A stretch of DNA of 64,000 nucleotides from contig JABABU010000024.1 of assembly GCA_014238065.1 (NCBI GenBank), positions 124,001 through 188,000 of the forward strand, written 5' to 3'. Below are positions 17,519 to 26,436 of this stretch, one piece after another. Every line of letters begins with the position of its first letter. Positions within the stretch are counted from its first letter, which is position 1. The notes beneath the pieces are model-generated. The model was not told the DNA's origin. It ran no database searches and worked only from the letters and a program-made list of their open reading frames with translations. This DNA comes from Actinomycetota bacterium (GTDB lineage: Bacteria > Actinomycetota > Acidimicrobiia > Acidimicrobiales > Poriferisodalaceae). A program made the translations under genes and the position numbers.

Positions 17519-20500
17519 CGCCGTAGGCTCGGCGTATGGCCGAACGGATTCGGTTCTCGCTCACCGAAGCGGCCGTGCCGACTGGTTGTGCGAACACGCT
17601 GACCCTGAACTCCTGCAGGCTCCATGCGATGTCTTCGACTTCGGCGATTCTGTCGGATCCGGCGGCGAGTCGGGCGTGGTCTGCTTCCAGCTCTCGACAC
17701 ACCAGCATGTCGCGTTGGTCCCGGGTCACCTGCGTGGGGAGTTTCTCGATTCGATAGACGATTCCTCTGAGGTAACGCTCTATGTCGGGCAACCTCTCGA
17801 TGCCGACAGACGTCAGGAACCGCTCGTATGCGATGCGGTGAACGTGTTCCTCGGCATCGATCAACGACGGCCCCATCATTTCGGCTCGCGGCGTGTCTCT
17901 GGCTGCTGCGATGGCTGCGGTCGTCGACGCGAGGAGGGCAATGAGACGTGAGGTGACGCGAGCCGTTTTGGTGAGGTCATCGGCAAAGTTCGTCCTCGCC
18001 GACTCGAGGAGTCGTTCGAAGCCGACTCGATCCCAACATGGGCCCCCCGCCCGCTCGAGACTGGTGTCGACCGTTGCGTCGATGACGTCGTGATACCAGC
18101 TGGACTTCGACTGAACAGAGTCAGCGGCAAGAGCCAGCTTGGTCGCGTTCGAGAACCGCGTATCAAGCTGCTTCACGGGTGAAGGAAGTTGGAGTCGGAT
18201 TATCCGACGCACGCCTCCCCAGTGAGCGTCGGCTTGGTCCCTGACGCTGCTGAGCAGTTTCAGCGATACGGAGTTGCCCTCGTCCACCAGCGCGGGATGT
18301 GCCCGAACGCGATGACCACCACGTTCGGCGTCCAGAACTCTGTCGATCGTGCCGACCGTCCAATCCGTGAGACTGGTGTGCTCGATGTCGCTCTCGGTCG
18401 AGGCGAGCACGTCGAGCATCGCATCTCGGACCTCGGATCTGATGTGACGGAGATCCTTGCCTTCGGCAATGGTCCCGCCATTGATGTCGACGACGCGCAG
18501 CGTCGGGCGTAGGTGGTCCGGTACGCGGCCGAGGTCCAGTGCATCGACCGGTACGGCCACACCAGACAGGCGGGAGAGCTCGCGGCACAATGCCTCGAGT
18601 ACTCCTCCGTGTGAGGGATCGATGGCCCCCATTATCTGCTCGACGGTGTCCGGAACCGGCACGAAGTGTTTCCTGATGGGTTTGGGAAGGCTCCGGATGA
18701 GAGCGGTTACGAGCTGGGAGCGATGGCCAGGAACGCCCCAGTCGAAGCCGGAAGGGTCGAGCTGATTCACGATCTCGACGGGGATGGTGACGATGACACC
18801 GTCGTTGTCGTCCGCCTGGTCGAACTGGTAGCTGACGTCGAGGTGGACATCGCCGTCCCTCCACGAGATCGGAAAGGCTTCCTCGTCGATCTCCGCGGTG
18901 TCAGGATCGATCAGATCGGTGACGTGCATGTCGAGCAGGCCTGGCTCGGTTCGGCGTTTTGCCTTCCACCAGCGGTTGAAGTGACTTGTGGAGGTCACGT
19001 CGTGGGCCAGTTTGTCGTCGTAGAACCGGTGGATGGCTGCCCGGTCGGTTATCAGGTCGGTTCGCCTCGCCCGAGCTCCGATGGCGTCGACTTCGGCGAT
19101 GACGGCCCTGTTGCGCGAGACGAAAGCATGACGAGAGAACCACTCTGGAGGGGCATCGCCTTCGATGAGTGCATGGTGGATGAACATCTCTCTGGCCAGT
19201 TCCCGGTCGACTCTGCCGAGCTGAACTCGTCTACCCGTGACGATCGGAAGCCCGTACAACGTGACGCGTTCTGTAGTGACTGCCGATCCGCCGTTTGCGT
19301 CCCAACGTGGCTCGGAGTAGCTGCTGGTGGTGAGGTGTGAGCCCAGTCGCTCCGCCCATTCGGGTTCGATCTTGGCCACGCCGCTGGCCCACAGTCGGTT
19401 GGTCTCGACCAACTCAGCGGCCATGACCCAGCTGGGTGAATCCTTCGACAGCACAGAATCTCGAGCAATGGCGAACTTCGCGCCTCTGGCTGCTTGAAAC
19501 TCAGGGATCTCCTTGCGTTGACGGGGGCCACTGCGTCGAGTCGCGCCTGCCTTCGGGAGCAGGTAGCCGATGTGTGACAGCAGGCCGGCGAGCAACGAGA
19601 CGTGCACAGCATCCGCTGACGGCTCGATGGTGTTGATCTCGACCTTCATCTGCTTGAGTTCGCGACGCAGTTGGGCGTAGATGTCCTGCCATTCGCGAAT
19701 GCGAAGATAGTTGAGGAACTCCTTGCGACAGAGCTTGCGAAACTGGTTCGACGACAACTCTGTGCGCTTCATCTCTATGTGTTTCCAGAGTTCGACAAAA
19801 GCAAGGAGGTCGCTGCCCGGCTTCTGAAATCGTCGATGCAACTCGTCGGCGACCGCTCTCTTGTCGTTCGGCCGTTCCCTCGGATCCTGGATCGACAGCG
19901 CGCTCGCGATCACCATCACCTCGTGAACGCAGCCGTTGTCGGATGCTTCCATCACCATGCGCCCTAGGCGGGGATCGATGGGCAAGCGGGCGAGTTGGCG
20001 GCCGAGCGGGGTCAGCCAACGCCTGGTGTTGGCATGTTCTGGGTCGACTGCGTCGATTTCCTCGAGCAGGTTGATGCCGTCGCGGATGTTTCGTAACTCT
20101 GGGGGGTCGACGAAAGGGAACTCGGCTGGGTCGCCGAGCCGAAGCGCGGCCATCTGCAGCAGGACTGAAGCGAGGTTGGTCCTCTGGATCTCCGGCTCGG
20201 TGAATTCGGATCGACTGAGATAGTCGTCTTCGCCGTAGAGCCGAATGCAGATGCCGGGCGCAACTCGGCCGCACCGTCCTGCTCGCTGGTTCGCCGACGC
20301 CTGAGAAATCGCTTCGATGGGCAGCCGCTGTACCTTTGTTCTCTGGCTGTATCGCGAGATTCGGGCGGTGCCAGGATCGACGACGTAACGGATGCCAGGC
20401 ACCGTGAGCGACGTCTCGGCGACGTTGGTTGCGACGACGACACGTCGACCGGAGTGCTGCTCGAAGACTCGGTGTTGTTCGGCCGCCGACAGCCTGGCGA

Positions 20501-21266
20501 ACAGCGGGAACACCTCTGTGGACGGGAGCCGGAGCTCGGAGATGCTCTCGGCCGCGTCACGGATCTCCCGCTCACCGCTGCAGAACACGAGAATGTCGCC
20601 AGGGCCCTCCCTGACGAGCTCTGCTACCGCGTCGGCGATGGCGACCGATTGATCGCGCGGGATGCCGTCGTCTGTGTCATCGAGCGGCCGGTAACGTATC
20701 TCCACCGGAAATCCACGGCCGGAAACCTCGATGATGGCAGCGTCTTGAAAGTGATCGGCGAAGCGCTGGGTGTCGATGGTTGCCGAGGTGATGATGAGCT
20801 TCAGGTCGGGCCGGCGGGGGAGTAGCCGATGTAGGTACCCGAGCAAGAAGTCGATGTTCAGGCCTCGCTCATGCGCCTCGTCGATGATGATGGTGTCGTA
20901 GCGCTTGAGGTTTCTGTCGCGTTGAATCTCGGCCAGCAGCAGACCGTCGGTCATGACCTTGATCTGGGAGTTGGAGCCGACGTGATCGTTGAAGCGCACC
21001 GCGTAGCCGACGCGTTCACCGATCTCGGTACCGAGCTCTTCCGCGATCCGCTCGGCAACCGATCGGGCCGCGATGCGCCTCGGCTGCGTGTGACCGATCC
21101 ACGCATCGACGCCACGGCCGAGCTCGAGGCACATTTTGGGGAGTTGGGTGCTCTTCCCGGAACCGGTTTCACCGGCAAGGACCGTGACCTGGTGTTCCTC
21201 GATGGATGCAAGGATTTCGTGCCTTCGTTCGGAGACAGGAAGATCCGGATAGCCGATGGAAGTCAC
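17511..21266 (-). CDS. hrpA: ATP-dependent RNA helicase HrpA (DEAH box)
   Basis: 1251 residues, close to the usual HrpA length. Motif I GETGSGKST is at 32-40, motif Ia HTQPRRIAARSVA follows, motif II DEAH at 129-132 and motif III SAT at 161-163. Motifs V/VI include VVVATNVAETSLTVPGI and QRAGRCGR. Helicase-associated and OB domains follow, then a long DUF3418-type C-terminal region of about 600 residues characteristic of bacterial HrpA. It is an RNA helicase implicated in mRNA processing and translation rescue. Its stop overlaps the convergent GGDEF gene by 8 bp, and 195 bp of non-coding DNA separates its start from the acuI-like gene behind it. Confidence 0.95.
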   Translation of the reverse strand: MTSIGYPDLPVSERRHEILASIEEHQVTVLAGETGSGKSTQLPKMCLELGRGVDAWIGHTQPRRIAARSVAERIAEELGTEIGERVGYAVRFNDHVGSNSQIKVMTDGLLLAEIQRDRNLKRYDTIIIDEAHERGLNIDFLLGYLHRLLPRRPDLKLIITSATIDTQRFADHFQDAAIIEVSGRGFPVEIRYRPLDDTDDGIPRDQSVAIADAVAELVREGPGDILVFCSGEREIRDAAESISELRLPSTEVFPLFARLSAAEQHRVFEQHSGRRVVVATNVAETSLTVPGIRYVVDPGTARISRYSQRTKVQRLPIEAISQASANQRAGRCGRVAPGICIRLYGEDDYLSRSEFTEPEIQRTNLASVLLQMAALRLGDPAEFPFVDPPELRNIRDGINLLEEIDAVDPEHANTRRWLTPLGRQLARLPIDPRLGRMVMEASDNGCVHEVMVIASALSIQDPRERPNDKRAVADELHRRFQKPGSDLLAFVELWKHIEMKRTELSSNQFRKLCRKEFLNYLRIREWQDIYAQLRRELKQMKVEINTIEPSADAVHVSLLAGLLSHIGYLLPKAGATRRSGPRQRKEIPEFQAARGAKFAIARDSVLSKDSPSWVMAAELVETNRLWASGVAKIEPEWAERLGSHLTTSSYSEPRWDANGGSAVTTERVTLYGLPIVTGRRVQLGRVDRELAREMFIHHALIEGDAPPEWFSRHAFVSRNRAVIAEVDAIGARARRTDLITDRAAIHRFYDDKLAHDVTSTSHFNRWWKAKRRTEPGLLDMHVTDLIDPDTAEIDEEAFPISWRDGDVHLDVSYQFDQADDNDGVIVTIPVEIVNQLDPSGFDWGVPGHRSQLVTALIRSLPKPIRKHFVPVPDTVEQIMGAIDPSHGGVLEALCRELSRLSGVAVPVDALDLGRVPDHLRPTLRVVDINGGTIAEGKDLRHIRSEVRDAMLDVLASTESDIEHTSLTDWTVGTIDRVLDAERGGHRVRAHPALVDEGNSVSLKLLSSVRDQADAHWGGVRRIIRLQLPSPVKQLDTRFSNATKLALAADSVQSKSSWYHDVIDATVDTSLERAGGPCWDRVGFERLLESARTNFADDLTKTARVTSRLIALLASTTAAIAAARDTPRAEMMGPSLIDAEEHVHRIAYERFLTSVGIERLPDIERYLRGIVYRIEKLPTQVTRDQRDMLVCRELEADHARLAAGSDRIAEVEDIAWSLQEFRVSVFAQPVGTAASVSENRIRSAIRRAYGVS

Positions 21267-21461
21267 GACAGGCGGAAGCTGTTCCAGGCACCAGCGACGC
21301 CATTGAGGTCGAACGCATCGAAGGGCATGAACGCGAAGTCGAGGTCAGCCACGTCATCACGCTATCTGCACCTGGCCAGGGTATAGAGCCTGGTGGGGCC
21401 TGAACGGCCACAGAGCGAGGAGATGCCGCGCCAAACGCAGAGAGGGTGCCCCAAGCCGGGG

Positions 21462-22457
21462 TCAGCTGTTGACGTCGACGACGACTCTGCCGCGGACTTG
21501 GCCTCGGAGGATGTCGGCGCAAAGTCCTGGGACGTCGGTCAACGTGGCCGGAACCACCATGGCCTCGAGTTGGTCCATCGGCAGGTCGCTGGCGAGCCGG
21601 GTCCACGCTGCGACGCGGTTCTCGTACGGCTGCATGACGGAGTCGATGCCCAGGAGGTTGATGCCGCGGAGCAAGAACGGGATGACTGACCCCGGGAGAT
21701 GTGCCCCTCCTGCGAGCCCGACTGCAGCCGCCGAAGCGCCGTACTTCAGCTGTCCGAGGACGCGGGCGAGCATGTCGCCGCCGACTGGATCGATGCACCC
21801 CGACCACGTTTCGCCTTCGAGCGGGCGGCGCACGGTTTCGTCGACCTCTTCGCGGGCGACTATCTGTGTAGCTCCCAGCCCGGCGAGGTAGTCGGCCGAC
21901 TCTGGGCGACCTGTGACCGCAGCGACTTCATAGCCGAGTGCAGCGAGCAACGCTACGGCGACGGAACCGACACCGCCGCTGGCTCCTGTGACGAGCACGG
22001 GTCCTGATCCTGGAGTGAGCCCGTGGTTCTCGAGTGCCAGGACGGACAGCATCGAGGTCAGCCCTGCGGTACCGATGGCCATGGCTTCACGGCTGCTGAC
22101 TCCATCGGGCAGCGGCACGAGCCAATCGGCTTTCACGCATGCCTTCTGGGCATAGCCACCCCACCAGGCTTCGCCGACGCGCCAGCCGGTGAGCACCACT
22201 CGATCGCCGGGTGCGTATCGATGGTCCCTCGACGACTCGACGGTGCCGGCGAAATCGATGCCACCAACGTGCGGGTAATTTCGGACCAGTCCGCCGCCGT
22301 TGGCCGAATAGCAGAGCCCGTCCTTGTAGTTCACCGTCGAGTATTCGACCGCAACGACAACATCGCCTTCTGGAAGATCGGCGTCCTCGAGTTGCATGAC
22401 GGCGGCGAAGGGAGCTGACTCTTCGTCGGCCTTGCTCAGGACCAGTGCGTCGAACAT
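21462..22457 (-). CDS. acuI: Acrylyl-CoA reductase (AcuI/YhdH family MDR)
   Basis: 331 residues of the medium-chain reductase family without zinc-binding cysteines. Family hallmarks: VNYKDG (42-47), GIDFAG (66-71), the AcuI/YhdH-type GWRVGEAWWGGYAQ (91-104) and the NADPH Rossmann motif TGASGGVGSVA (157-167). AcuI reduces toxic acryloyl-CoA to propionyl-CoA with NADPH, a step needed after DMSP lyases release acrylate. It lies 6 bp after an SDR gene that is itself coupled to a thiolase, so it sits in a short-chain acyl-CoA operon. A DddP-like gene 20 kb to the left supports the acrylate role, but a general enoyl-CoA or quinone reductase remains possible. Confidence 0.8.
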   Translation of the reverse strand: MFDALVLSKADEESAPFAAVMQLEDADLPEGDVVVAVEYSTVNYKDGLCYSANGGGLVRNYPHVGGIDFAGTVESSRDHRYAPGDRVVLTGWRVGEAWWGGYAQKACVKADWLVPLPDGVSSREAMAIGTAGLTSMLSVLALENHGLTPGSGPVLVTGASGGVGSVAVALLAALGYEVAAVTGRPESADYLAGLGATQIVAREEVDETVRRPLEGETWSGCIDPVGGDMLARVLGQLKYGASAAAVGLAGGAHLPGSVIPFLLRGINLLGIDSVMQPYENRVAAWTRLASDLPMDQLEAMVVPATLTDVPGLCADILRGQVRGRVVVDVNS

Positions 22458-22463
22458 CGGTCT

Positions 22464-23243
22464 CTACTTCGGTGGCATGCGGATGCCGCCATCGAGTCTG
22501 ATGGTTTCTCCGTTCATGTACGGGTTGGTGATGCATTCCATCACGCCGAAGGCCAGTTCTTCGCCGGAGCCGAGGCGCTTGGGAAACAGCACACTTGCAC
22601 CGAGGTGAGCCTTGAACGCATCGCTCTGCTCGCCGGTGCCGTAGATGGGCGTGTCGATGAGGCCTGGCGCGATGGTGTTCACTCTGATGCCGGCTGCGGA
22701 AAGGTCACGGGCGATCGGGAGGGTCATGCCCACCACCCCGCCCTTCGAAGCCGAGTAGGCGCACTGGCCGATCTGACCGTCGAACGCGGCCGCCGAGGCC
22801 ATGTTGACGATGGCGCCACGCGAGCCGTCTTCGTCGACGGGGCCGGTTTTTGCCATCGCGGCTGCAGCCTGGCTCAACATGTTGAACGAGCCAATCAGGT
22901 TCACCTTGATGACGAAGGTGAAGCGCTCGAGGTCCATCGGCACGTTGTTGCGATCGATGGTGCGGGCGGCGTAGCCGAGGCCGGCGGAGTTCACCAGCGA
23001 GCGGAGCGGCCCCATCTCCGAAGCAGCAGCGACGGCTGCCTGCGCGTCGTCGACACTCGACACATCGCACTTGACGAACAGGCCGCCGAGTTCCGACGCG
23101 ACGGTTTGGCCGCCTTCCTCGTTGAGGTCGGCGATGACGACACGTGCGCCGGCAGCTGCGAGTTGACGGGCGCTGGCTTCCCCGATTCCCGAGGCACCTC
23201 CGGTGATGATGGAGGAACTCCCCTCCAGGTTCATGCGTGGCAT
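22464..23243 (-). CDS. Short-chain dehydrogenase (3-hydroxyacyl-CoA dehydrogenase type)
   Basis: 259 residues from ATG 23243, whose ATG overlaps the thiolase stop (TGATG), the hallmark of translational coupling; a second ATG is at 23234. The cofactor motif TGGASGIG is at 14-21, NSAG at 85-88, and the catalytic Ser150, Tyr163 and Lys167 (YSASKGG) are all in place. Asp39 after the second strand (VVIADLN) predicts NAD preference. The sequence resembles type II 3-hydroxyacyl-CoA dehydrogenases (HSD17B10-like), which fits its place between a thiolase and an acyl-CoA reductase. The substrate is probably a short or branched hydroxyacyl-CoA. Confidence 0.85.
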   Translation of the reverse strand: MPRMNLEGSSSIITGGASGIGEASARQLAAAGARVVIADLNEEGGQTVASELGGLFVKCDVSSVDDAQAAVAAASEMGPLRSLVNSAGLGYAARTIDRNNVPMDLERFTFVIKVNLIGSFNMLSQAAAAMAKTGPVDEDGSRGAIVNMASAAAFDGQIGQCAYSASKGGVVGMTLPIARDLSAAGIRVNTIAPGLIDTPIYGTGEQSDAFKAHLGASVLFPKRLGSGEELAFGVMECITNPYMNGETIRLDGGIRMPPK

Positions 23244-24427
23244 CAGTCGCTGATCCTTTCGATGATCGTGGCGTTTGCGAGACCGCCACCTTCGCACATC
23301 GTTTGCATCCCGTAGCGACCACCGGTTCGCTCGAGTTCGTTCAACAGCGTTGCCATGAGTTTGGTGCCCGACGATCCGAGTGGGTGCCCCAGGGCGATAG
23401 CGCCACCGTTCACGTTTGTCTTCGACAGGTCGGTGTTGTGCTCTTTTTGCCAGGCGAGCACGACCGAGGCGAAGGCCTCGTTGACCTCGAACAGGTCGAT
23501 GTCGTCGATCGTGAGGCCGGAACGCTCGAGGATCTTCTCGGTCGCCGGGATCGGACCCTTCAGCATCGTGACGGGATCGGCGCCGACAACGGCGAAGCTG
23601 TGGAACCTGGCTCGTGGCCTGAGGCCGAGTTCGGCGGCCTTCTCTTCGCTCATGACGAGGACCGCTGATGCGCCGTCCGAGATCTGGCTGGAGTTGCCTG
23701 CTGTGACTTTGCCGTCCTCCTTGAACGCCGGCTTGAGGTTGCCGAGTGTGTCCGAGGTGGTGCCGTGGCGAATGCCCTCGTCACGCGTCATCATCTCGAC
23801 CTGTCCGTCGATCGTCACCGGAACGGGGACGATTTCGTTCTCGAACCGACCTTGTTCTGTCGCCACTGCCGCTCGACGCTGGCTTTCAGCTCCATAGGAG
23901 TCGAGGTCTTGCCGAGTGATGCCGTACTCGTCGGCGATCATCTCTGCGCCGATGCCCTGTGGAGGGAGACCGGTGTCTTCGTACCGATCCTGCATCGCAG
24001 CGGGGAAAGGAATGCCCATGCCCTTCACGATCGAGGCACCCATCGGGGTACGGGTCATCACCTCGACACCTGCGGCGATAGCGATGTCGTAGGCGCCGGC
24101 AATGACGCCCTGGGCGGCGAAGTGCAACGCCTGTTGGCTCGATCCGCACTGACGGTCGACGGTGGTGGCCGGAACCGACTCTGGCCAACCGGCAGTGAGC
24201 ACCGCGTTTCGGCCGATGTTGAGAGACTGCTCGCCGACCTGCATGACACAACCCATGATGACGTCGTCGACCATCGAAGGGTCGAGGCCGTTGCGTTCTT
24301 CGAGAGCCTTCAGTACGTGGGCGCCGAGTTCAGCGGGATGCCAGTCTTGAAGCTTGCCGTTCCGTTTGCCGCCAGGCGTGCGGACGGCGTCGACGATGAC
24401 GGCGGTGCGCGGGGTCATGTTGCTCAT
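23243..24427 (-). CDS. Acetyl-CoA C-acyltransferase (thiolase)
   Basis: 394 residues with all thiolase residues: nucleophile Cys94 in DRQCGSSQQA, His348 in GHPLGSSGT and the second Cys378 in TMCEGGG. Starts at 24427 (MSNMTPRT) or 24418. The DRQCGSSQQA version is common in degradative FadA/PcaF-type enzymes rather than biosynthetic PhaA. It is first in a minus-strand operon with the SDR and the AcuI-like reductase, and diverges from an acyl-CoA dehydrogenase gene across 147 bp. The four genes together make a nearly complete beta-oxidation set without an enoyl-CoA hydratase. Confidence 0.9.
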   Translation of the reverse strand: MSNMTPRTAVIVDAVRTPGGKRNGKLQDWHPAELGAHVLKALEERNGLDPSMVDDVIMGCVMQVGEQSLNIGRNAVLTAGWPESVPATTVDRQCGSSQQALHFAAQGVIAGAYDIAIAAGVEVMTRTPMGASIVKGMGIPFPAAMQDRYEDTGLPPQGIGAEMIADEYGITRQDLDSYGAESQRRAAVATEQGRFENEIVPVPVTIDGQVEMMTRDEGIRHGTTSDTLGNLKPAFKEDGKVTAGNSSQISDGASAVLVMSEEKAAELGLRPRARFHSFAVVGADPVTMLKGPIPATEKILERSGLTIDDIDLFEVNEAFASVVLAWQKEHNTDLSKTNVNGGAIALGHPLGSSGTKLMATLLNELERTGGRYGMQTMCEGGGLANATIIERISD

Positions 24428-24574
24428 GTCGTTTCTCTCTTCATCTTGATGCTGGCATCAGCACAAATACGGGCCTGACGAATGGTGGGTCCTCAGCGAG
24501 CAAGATGTGGCGCCGAGGGGGTTTCAGCATAACCTCTGCAACTACCGCGCATTTGATGCCCTCGGAGGAGACCA

Positions 24575-25786
24575 TTGAGCGATACGGCCCCAGACCCACG
24601 AAACCCTTCCGAAGCTGACCTCGAAGCGTTCAGGGCCGAGGTGACGGCGTTCGTGTCGGAGCACGCTGTTCCCAATGCTGACTACGCAGCGTGCAAATCG
24701 TTCCAGGCCAAGCTGGCCGATGCCGGTCTCGGCGGGATCGTATATGACAGGTCCTATGGCGGCGCTGGCCTCAGCAAAGCCCATGATCGCGTGTATCGCG
24801 AGGTGTCGTCGAAGTTCCCGACGATGAGCAACGACTTCATCATCAGCCACGGCATGTGCCTTCCCGTCGTGAACGACTTCGGTACCGAGGAGCAGAAGCG
24901 CACATTTCTCCCCGACAACATCGCAGGGCGGACGCTCTGGTGTCAGATGTTCTCGGAGCCAGGAGCCGGATCTGACGTGGCGAGTCTTCAGACCAAGGCA
25001 GAGCGCGACGGCGACGAGTGGATCATCAACGGCCAGAAGGTGTGGACGACGCTTGCCCACGTATCGGACTATGCGGTGCTCATTGCCCGTACCGACCCGG
25101 AGGCCGTCAAGCACGCAGGTATTTCGATGTTCATCCTCCCGATGGACGCAGAGGGTGTCGAGGTGCGGCCGATCAACCAGATCGATGGTGGTCGCCACTT
25201 CAACGAGGTCTTCTTCACTGATGTCAGGATCCCTGCCGACAATCTGCTCGGCGAACTGAACAACGGTTGGAACCAGGCGACGGCGATGTTGATGTACGAG
25301 CGTGTTGCCATCGGCACTGCAGGAGCCGGTCGGATCAGTACTCCGAACTTCAAGCTCCTGAAGGCTGCAGCCAAGGCCGGCGACATGCTCGAAGACGAGA
25401 ACGTTCGTCAAGACATGATGCGCATCTATTCGATGGAGACGACCAAGTCGCTCCTGGCGCTTCGCACCCGCGCTGAGATGCAGTCGGGTCGAGCGCCTGG
25501 TCCTGGTGGTTCGCTTGGCAAGCTCTTTGGTTCTGTCATCCAATGGCGAATGCGTGAGATCACGATGAACATGGCCGGTCCTGGCTCACAGGCTTGGCCA
25601 GCTGATGATGTCGCCGGTGGTGATCTCGCCAAGCAGACGGTCGGGTCGTTTTCTTCATCGATTGCCGGCGGTACCGACGAGATCCAGCGCAACATCATCG
25701 GTGACCGCGTCCTTGGTCTTCCTCGCGACATCGCGGTCGACAGGGGAGTCGCGTTCCGCGAGCTCCGCGTCGGCACGCAGGTCTAA
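24575..25786 (+). CDS. Acyl-CoA dehydrogenase
   Basis: 403 residues from a TTG start at 24575 (MSDTAPDPRNP). Standard ACAD elements: CQMFSEPGAGSDVASLQTKA (FAD-contact loop), WIINGQKVWTTLAH, GVEVRPINQIDGGRHFNEVFF, VRIPADNLLGELNNGW and the C-terminal AGGTDEIQRNIIGDRVLGLPRD. It is an FAD enzyme making a trans-2-enoyl-CoA. The combination of GWNQATAMLMYERVA and TDEIQRNIIGDRVLG is common in actinobacterial ACADs acting on sterol or branched chains, so straight-chain use should not be assumed. Divergent from the thiolase operon; the shared 147 bp region may hold a common operator. Confidence 0.9.
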   Translation: MSDTAPDPRNPSEADLEAFRAEVTAFVSEHAVPNADYAACKSFQAKLADAGLGGIVYDRSYGGAGLSKAHDRVYREVSSKFPTMSNDFIISHGMCLPVVNDFGTEEQKRTFLPDNIAGRTLWCQMFSEPGAGSDVASLQTKAERDGDEWIINGQKVWTTLAHVSDYAVLIARTDPEAVKHAGISMFILPMDAEGVEVRPINQIDGGRHFNEVFFTDVRIPADNLLGELNNGWNQATAMLMYERVAIGTAGAGRISTPNFKLLKAAAKAGDMLEDENVRQDMMRIYSMETTKSLLALRTRAEMQSGRAPGPGGSLGKLFGSVIQWRMREITMNMAGPGSQAWPADDVAGGDLAKQTVGSFSSSIAGGTDEIQRNIIGDRVLGLPRDIAVDRGVAFRELRVGTQV

Positions 25787-25841
25787 CCCTTCCCGCCATC
25801 TGCAGCGTCGGCTGCATCTGGTGTGGGGTTCTCTTCACGGA

Positions 25842-26297
25842 ATGGGGGAGGTCGGCATGGAAGTGACCTTCGCCATCGAGGATGCAGCGCTCGGGGATGC
25901 GCTGTGGTTTGTCGCGCAGCGTTACGCGGTGCTCACCACTCACCTCATGGATGAAACGGAGACGTTCGCTGAAGACGGGAGTGCATCGATCGCTTGCCTT
26001 GACACGAGCCGGCCTCTCTCCGGATCGGTTGTGCTTCAGCACCAGTTCGGGTGTCGCCAGACCGATCGTCTCAGCCGCGAGGCCCCACCGCACCGCTGGT
26101 TTGAAGAGGCATTCAGACCGAGCTGTAAGAGCTTGACGACGCCAGAATTGGTCGAGCCTCCACAACCTCGGGGCGAATGGCTGCCGGAGTGGCCATGGTC
26201 GACTGATCTGAGGTCGATAAGTTTCATCGCCGCTCATGACCTTCTGTGGCGGCGACATGGCTGCGACGATTCAGTGACTACTTCGCAGGATGGTTGA
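25842..26297 (+). CDS. Hypothetical protein, 151 residues
   Basis: The frame from ATG 25842 (MGEVGMEVTFAIEDAALGD) is the best coding candidate in the stretch between the acyl-CoA dehydrogenase and the ABC operon. Amino acid use is balanced and codon third positions look like neighbouring genes. The sequence begins with a compact alpha/beta segment (WFVAQRYAVLTTHLMDETETF) and ends SISFIAAHDLLWRRHGC. I do not recognise a family, signal peptide or motif. A minus-strand frame over the same bases is Arg/Pro-rich and less protein-like. If this gene is not real, about 600 bp here is empty. Confidence 0.45.
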   Translation: MGEVGMEVTFAIEDAALGDALWFVAQRYAVLTTHLMDETETFAEDGSASIACLDTSRPLSGSVVLQHQFGCRQTDRLSREAPPHRWFEEAFRPSCKSLTTPELVEPPQPRGEWLPEWPWSTDLRSISFIAAHDLLWRRHGCDDSVTTSQDG

Positions 26298-26436
26298 TTC
26301 GGTGCTCGGAATGACCGTAAGGTTCGCGGACCAACTGTGATGACGGCTACGTCACCTACAGTTCTCGGGCGACTCGGTAGTCGTGCGGAGCGTCGAAACG
26401 AGGGGACCGCAAGACTTGTCTGCTGACACATGGGCC

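Noticed and set aside
25695-26258. Minus-strand 187-codon frame
   Set aside because: Overlaps the acyl-CoA dehydrogenase 3' end and reads as Arg/Pro-rich; the plus-strand frame from 25842 is more protein-like.
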